Assembly (NCBI GenBank): GCA_964485235.1
Contig: CAZAIO010000120.1
Location: forward strand, 1-7,663
Length of the DNA stretch: 7,663 nucleotides
Direction: 5' to 3'
Source: CAZAIO01 sp964485235
GTDB taxonomy: Bacteria > Chloroflexota > Dehalococcoidia > GIF9 > UBA5629
Position numbers and translations under genes: made by a program. Below, piece after piece: positions 5,351-7,663 of the stretch. Each line of letters starts with the position of its first letter. The first letter of the stretch is position 1. The notes below the pieces were generated by a model. It had not been told where the DNA came from and searched no databases. It worked only from the letters and a program-made list of their open reading frames with translations.

Positions 5351-5359
5351 AGCTGTCAA
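5331..5359 (-). promoter_or_regulatory. Sigma-70 promoter of the GntR-DUF1648 operon
   Basis: On the minus strand TTGACA (5359-5354), a 17-bp spacer and TATAGT (5336-5331) match 6/6 and 5/6 of the consensus. Expected initiation near 5324 leaves about 20 nt before the ATG. The spacer and -10 lie inside the half-site cluster at 5314-5350, so a bound repressor would exclude polymerase. Confidence 0.75.
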
Positions 5360-5672
5360 GCCCTTCGATAACCTGAAAGTCCCGGCAAATATCTCCATGT
5401 CCCGTGTCGAAGTTGCCGGAATACAAGCAACCGTCAATAACAGAGATGCATCGATAAGAAATGCATATTTGAAATAACTTTTATAAATGGAAGATAACGG
5501 TCTTATTCAATGACCGCTTCAGAAATGGAGAGTGTGTGTATGCGGTGGAATTTCAATAATATCTGTATGAGGCAAACGGCCGGACGATCAGGCTGAGAGT
5601 ATAAATCCCGTATTTTTCCTGAAACCGGCGGGCTCAATTATAAATAACGACTGTTTAAAAACGTAGACTGAT
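5351..5672. other. Intergenic region between the GntR and RRM genes, with no firm gene
   Basis: About 320 bases without a convincing gene. Visible structure: an inverted repeat CCGGCAA (5382-5388) / TTGCCGG (5413-5419), a small stem CGGTC (5498-5502) / GACCG (5512-5516), and two ATGCAT sites (5446 and 5461). A plus-strand ATG at 5540 after GGAG opens 18 codons (MRWNFNNICMRQTAGRSG) with no recognised homology; I do not call it a gene. No good terminator is seen after the RRM gene: only a short ACTGATTCAGT palindrome (5667-5677) at its stop. Confidence 0.5.
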
Positions 5673-5996
5673 TCAGTATCTTTTTCCTTTTCGCCTGCCG
5701 AAATCGCTGTTGCCGCCTTTTCTTTTCCCGAACGTACTATTATGACGATTATCCGTATGAGTCCGGGCTGTATTCACTACAATCTCCCGGTCTTTAACAT
5801 TTTTTCCGTTCAGGGCGGCAATTGCAGCTCTTCCTTCAGAAATCTGGGGCATCTCGATGAATCCGAAACCTCTCGGCTGCCCGGTAAATCTGTCGGTAAT
5901 AAGTGCTACCGATTCAACTTCACCGTATTCTGAAAATTCTTGTCTGATATCGTCCTCGGTGACATCGTTCGAAAGGTTTCCTACGTATATTTTCAT
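5673..5996 (-). CDS. RRM-type RNA-binding protein
   Basis: The 107-residue protein is one RNA recognition motif plus a basic tail. RNP2 is IYVGNL (3-8) and RNP1 is RGFGFIEM (42-49), with the aromatic residues Y4, F44 and F46 that stack on RNA bases. The spacing and the beta-alpha-beta-beta-alpha-beta pattern to about residue 78 are standard for bacterial and cyanobacterial single-RRM proteins. The tail (80-107) is rich in Arg, Lys, Gly and Asn, with two imperfect repeats (STFGKRKGGN and SDFGRRKGKR), and should add RNA affinity. Such proteins are often induced by cold or act as RNA chaperones; that role is inferred here. AAAGGAG before the ATG at 5996 supports the start. It has a leader of its own, since a terminator-like hairpin separates it from the zinc-ribbon gene upstream. 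Confidence 0.93.
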   Translation of the reverse strand: MKIYVGNLSNDVTEDDIRQEFSEYGEVESVALITDRFTGQPRGFGFIEMPQISEGRAAIAALNGKNVKDREIVVNTARTHTDNRHNSTFGKRKGGNSDFGRRKGKRY

Positions 5997-6215
5997 TGTC
6001 AGACTCCTTTCAATTTTGTTCTATGGCTACCGGTTTACCGGTCTATCTATCCGTGCCATGCCACGCACATTGGCAGGTAGAACACACGAAAGAGCGCATA
6101 TTTCCAGAATCGGGGTATCGTATATCACCCTTTGAAAGCGTCCGTACGACGAAAAAAGGAACCCACCTTCATAGAGCTTGATTTTCAGTGGGGTGTTGTG
6201 GTCGATAAATTATAA
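5997..6215. other. Leader and upstream region of the RRM gene
   Basis: This stretch must hold the RRM promoter, but I find no clear -35/-10 pair on the minus strand. It contains two ACCGGT hexamers (6029-6034, 6037-6042) 2 bp apart, which could form a small stem in the leader, and an inverted repeat TGCCA (6059-6063) / TGGCA (6071-6075). On the minus strand TTTTTT near 6150-6155 follows a weak 5-bp stem (6188-6192 with 6162-6166). The long leader fits post-transcriptional control, but nothing proves it. Confidence 0.35.
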
Positions 6216-6249
6216 AGGTATACACGGGCACGCCTACCCGTGCATACCT
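6216..6249 (-). terminator. Terminator-like hairpin after the zinc-ribbon gene
   Basis: The arms AGGTATACACGGG (6216-6228) and CCCGTGCATACCT (6237-6249) pair at 12 of 13 positions, with one A/C mismatch, around an 8-nt loop. The stem begins 15 bp after the zinc-ribbon stop. On the minus strand it is followed by TTTATAATTTAT, a broken T-rich run. This is a probable rho-independent terminator of the zinc-ribbon transcript, with only a moderate T-tract. Some read-through into the RRM gene is possible. Confidence 0.65.
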
Positions 6250-6264
6250 CATAGTTACCCAATA

Positions 6265-6561
6265 TTATTTATCTCTAACTTTGCGATAGCAATCGCTGCA
6301 GTAGACCGGTTTGTCACCTCGAGGCTCGAAAGGAACTTCTGTTTCTTTTCCGCACTCGGCGCATACTGCAGGATACATCTGGCGGCGGTTACCGAAGTTA
6401 CCGGAACCGAATCGCTCTGCTTTTCTTGCCTGGCGACAGGAAAGGCATCGTTTGGGTTCATTGGTGTAACCTTTGGACTGGAAGAATTCCTGTTCTTCCG
6501 CACTGAATGTGAAATTCTGTCCACAATCAGAGCACGTAAGGGTCTTATCCTGAAAACTCAC
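6265..6561 (-). CDS. Double zinc-ribbon protein (zf-trcl type plus CxxC-x17-CxxC)
   Basis: The 98-residue protein has eight cysteines in four CxxC pairs. Domain 1 uses C10/C13 and C39/C42 in LTCSDCGQNFTFSAEEQEFF and KRCLSCR, the probable zinc-ribbon type often listed as zf-trcl. Domain 2 uses C67/C70 and C88/C91 with exactly 17 residues between the pairs and the usual KPVYC before the last pair, which is the CxxC-x17-CxxC family. A basic, Gly/Asn-rich linker (44-62) joins them. It is cytoplasmic and probably binds nucleic acid or ribosomes; the exact role is unknown. The start is GTG at 6561, set by AGGAGG at 6569-6574 with a 7-nt gap; no in-frame ATG is near. The leader can fold so that the start codon and half the Shine-Dalgarno are paired (6559-6611). 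A strong hairpin lies after the stop. Confidence 0.92.
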   Translation of the reverse strand: MSFQDKTLTCSDCGQNFTFSAEEQEFFQSKGYTNEPKRCLSCRQARKAERFGSGNFGNRRQMYPAVCAECGKETEVPFEPRGDKPVYCSDCYRKVRDK

Positions 6562-6611
6562 CGGATGACCTCCTATTAAAAATTTTTAGCCAGAGTTTCG
6601 GTCATCCAGCG
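6559..6611 (-). promoter_or_regulatory. Leader hairpin that pairs the GTG start and part of the Shine-Dalgarno
   Basis: In the minus-strand transcript CGCUGGAUGACC (6611-6600) can pair with GGUCAUCCGGUG (6570-6559). That makes 12 consecutive pairs, ten Watson-Crick and two G-U. The 3' arm contains the whole GUG start codon and the last three bases of AGGAGGU; the AGGA half lies in the 29-nt loop, next to an AAAAATTTTT run (6578-6587). This looks like a translation switch such as an RNA thermometer or protein-binding stem. The eight-base core is an exact inverted repeat. The function is inferred. Confidence 0.55.
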
Positions 6612-6632
6612 CTCGATTCAACTGAGATGGTC

Positions 6633-6638
6633 ATTATA
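6633..6638 (-). promoter_or_regulatory. Possible -10 box of the zinc-ribbon gene
   Basis: The minus strand reads an exact TATAAT (6638-6633), without a recognisable -35 at the right distance and without an extended TG. Initiation near 6626 would give a leader of about 65 nt that includes both arms of the hairpin at 6559-6611. Confidence 0.35.
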
Positions 6639-6692
6639 AGCTTGTAATAACCTAAACTTGTACTAATAAACATATTTTACATTAAAAAAAAG

Positions 6693-6701
6693 TTATCCAC
6701 A
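6693..6701 (+). other. Single DnaA-box-like nonamer
   Basis: TTATCCACA matches the DnaA consensus TTATNCACA at every position and follows an AT-rich run with eight consecutive A's. Only one box is seen here and no replication gene is near. It is more likely a chance match or a DnaA-regulated site than an origin. Confidence 0.25.
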
Positions 6702-6846
6702 AGCTATTTTAAGGGAGTTTATCGAATAAAACCGATGTATTAGCGGCTTCGGGCGGTTGAGACTCGTAAATGAGTCCCGATGATGATGTTTCAGGAATAA
6801 TACGCTGCCCTCGTTAACCCGTTTCCGGTAGTGTGCCGTAACATAT

Positions 6847-6875
6847 TTGTCCGCAGCGACCAATCCATATATACT
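6847..6875 (+). promoter_or_regulatory. Probable promoter of the YchF-like gene
   Basis: TTGTCC (6847-6852), a 17-bp spacer and TATACT (6870-6875) match 4/6 and 5/6 of the sigma-70 consensus. Initiation near 6882 gives a leader of about 117 nt containing alternative GC-rich stems (6918-6940). Confidence 0.5.
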
Positions 6876-6998
6876 TATACTTGCTATGTGGTAGCTTCAC
6901 ACTCAGGTTCTCTTTAACCGGGACTACCCCCGGCTTCGGGAATCTTTCACCGGACAAAATAAGTGGGGTTATCATGCGCACGTTAGAGGAAGGAAAAT

Positions 6999-7663
6999 AT
7001 GAGTTTAAGCTGCGGACTTATAGGCGTTCCGTCATGCGGAAAGACCGTTATCTTTAATGCAATTACTGCCGCAGGCGCATCAAATTACAGCAGTTCTGAA
7101 ATGAACAGGGCAATCGTCAATATGCCCGACCAGCGCCTGGACAGGCTGGCAGCTATGTACAATCCTCAGAAGATAGTCCCCTCCACTCTCGATATCGTCG
7201 ATATCCCCGGTCTCAATTCCGGTGCACGGCCTGACGGGCGCGGTTCAAGACTACTTGGCTATATCAAGGACGTTGAAGCACTTTTACATGTAGTCCGTTG
7301 CTTTAATGATGAAAACGTTTCTCTTGAAGAAGCCGATCCTCTTCGAGACACAGAAACGGTAGATCTCGAACTGCTCGCCGCAGACAGCACCACTATCGCT
7401 AATAAAATGATCCGACTTGAAAAACGGGTTCGCTCCGGAGATAAAGATGCGATACGGGAGCATGGTAACTGTAAAAAAGTATATGATGCCATTCAGCAGG
7501 GTATTCCCGCACGAAAACAGGATTTGAACGCCCAGGAGATTGAAAGTGTCCGTGAATGTAACCTTGTTTCTCTCAAACCTGTCCTCTATATCGCCAATAT
7601 CTCATCTGTGAAAGACATCGATAACAAATATGTCACCCGCCTGAGAGAAATCGCCGGCGGTGA
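6999..7663 (+). CDS. YchF-family P-loop ATPase, divergent (partial, C-terminus off window)
   Basis: The frame runs 221 codons from ATG 6999 to the window edge without a stop; full YchF proteins have about 360 residues. It aligns with YchF/Ola1 (TRAFAC class) throughout: MSLSCGLIG at the N-terminus, the P-loop GVPSCGKT (9-16), DIVDIPGLNSGA (65-76) as Walker B/G3, and GSRLLGYIKDVEALLHVVRCF (82-102). DPLRDTETVDLELLAAD (113-129) and KPVLYIANIS (193-202) follow. Canonical YchF has GLPNVGKS at the P-loop and an N-x-x-E motif for ATP choice. Here these read GVPSCGKT and NISS (200-203), so the glutamate is replaced by serine. It may be a YchF-like paralogue rather than the main ychF, so I give no symbol. 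The role is expected in ribosome or stress physiology. AGGAAGGA (6987-6994) supports the start. Confidence 0.85.
   Translation, partial: MSLSCGLIGVPSCGKTVIFNAITAAGASNYSSSEMNRAIVNMPDQRLDRLAAMYNPQKIVPSTLDIVDIPGLNSGARPDGRGSRLLGYIKDVEALLHVVRCFNDENVSLEEADPLRDTETVDLELLAADSTTIANKMIRLEKRVRSGDKDAIREHGNCKKVYDAIQQGIPARKQDLNAQEIESVRECNLVSLKPVLYIANISSVKDIDNKYVTRLREIAGG

Larger units (their letters stand above)
6562..6998. other. Divergent intergenic region between the zinc-ribbon and YchF-like genes
   Basis: About 437 bases with no convincing gene. It holds the zinc-ribbon leader hairpin, an AT-rich stretch (6630-6690), one exact DnaA-box-like nonamer, a small hairpin GACTC (6761-6765) / GAGTC (6772-6776), and a promoter for the YchF-like gene (6847-6875). 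The YchF leader contains CCGGG (6918-6922) / CCCGG (6929-6933) around a 6-nt loop, with a competing CCCG/CGGG stem just after it (6929-6940). A 27-codon ORF from ATG 6974 (MRTLEEGKYEF...) overlaps the YchF start out of frame and is probably chance. Confidence 0.5.

Noticed and set aside
5600..5625. TPP-riboswitch-like motif (GGCTGAGAG)
   Set aside because: The partner conserved segments are absent and no thiamine gene follows on that strand.
6029..6042. Tandem ACCGGT hexamers as a regulator site
   Set aside because: ACCGGT-like strings are common in this window (also at 63 and 134), and no promoter was found next to this pair.
6693..6701. Replication origin suggested by a perfect DnaA box beside an A-rich stretch
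   Set aside because: Only one perfect box is present; the near match TTATCCACT at about 2979 lies inside the MFS gene. No dnaA, dnaN or repeated boxes are seen.
3791..6927. Shared 13-mer TAACCGGGACTAC at 3791 and 6915
   Set aside because: One exact 13-base match is about what chance allows in a window of this length, and the flanks do not match.
6974..7057. 27-codon ORF overlapping the YchF-like start in another frame
   Set aside because: The YchF frame explains the sequence; the overlap frame has no homology and only a weak ribosome site.

Overview
This window looks like bacterial chromosome of moderate GC content with AT-rich promoters. A pyruvate-formate-free, strictly anaerobic style of metabolism is suggested by the tail of a 2-hydroxyacyl-CoA dehydratase activase (BadF/HgdC family) at the left edge. 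The mix of that protein with a Cys-less DUF2089 regulator, an OFA-like MFS carrier, a bacterial RRM protein, a CxxC-x17-CxxC zinc-ribbon protein and a YchF-like ATPase resembles anaerobic Chloroflexota (Dehalococcoidia type). That assignment is an inference from gene content; a syntrophic Firmicute is an alternative. I see no insertion sequence, tRNA, rRNA or CRISPR array.

Layout. 1-101 (+): C-terminus of the activase. 175-798 (-): GNAT acetyltransferase. 1066-2170 (+): a tight three-gene operon (DUF2089 helix-turn-helix protein, small membrane protein, SHOCT-like protein). It sits behind a consensus promoter overlapped by an inverted repeat, with a possible 27-codon leader ORF. 2336-3586 (-): MFS transporter with a TTG start and a 9-bp inverted repeat in its leader. 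3919-5305 (-): a two-gene operon of a YtrA-type GntR repressor and a DUF1648 membrane protein with a PH-like tail, behind a promoter buried in a 12-bp-arm palindrome. 5673-5996 (-): RRM RNA-binding protein. 6265-6561 (-): double zinc-ribbon protein with a strong terminator-like hairpin behind it, and a leader that can fold over its own GTG start. 6999-7663 (+): the first 221 codons of a divergent YchF-family P-loop ATPase, running off the window.

How the parts may work together. Two separate regulator plus membrane-protein operons (DUF2089/membrane/SHOCT and GntR/DUF1648) look like envelope-sensing or envelope-stress modules, each with signs of local control. The right third groups three proteins expected to act on RNA or ribosomes (RRM, zinc ribbon, YchF-like). 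This could be a translation or stress-response neighbourhood, but they are not one operon.

The most interesting signals are the predicted 12-bp RNA stem that covers the GUG start and half of the Shine-Dalgarno of the zinc-ribbon gene, the operator/promoter overlap of the GntR operon, and the DUF2089 operon, in which the first and third proteins carry the same short helical motif.
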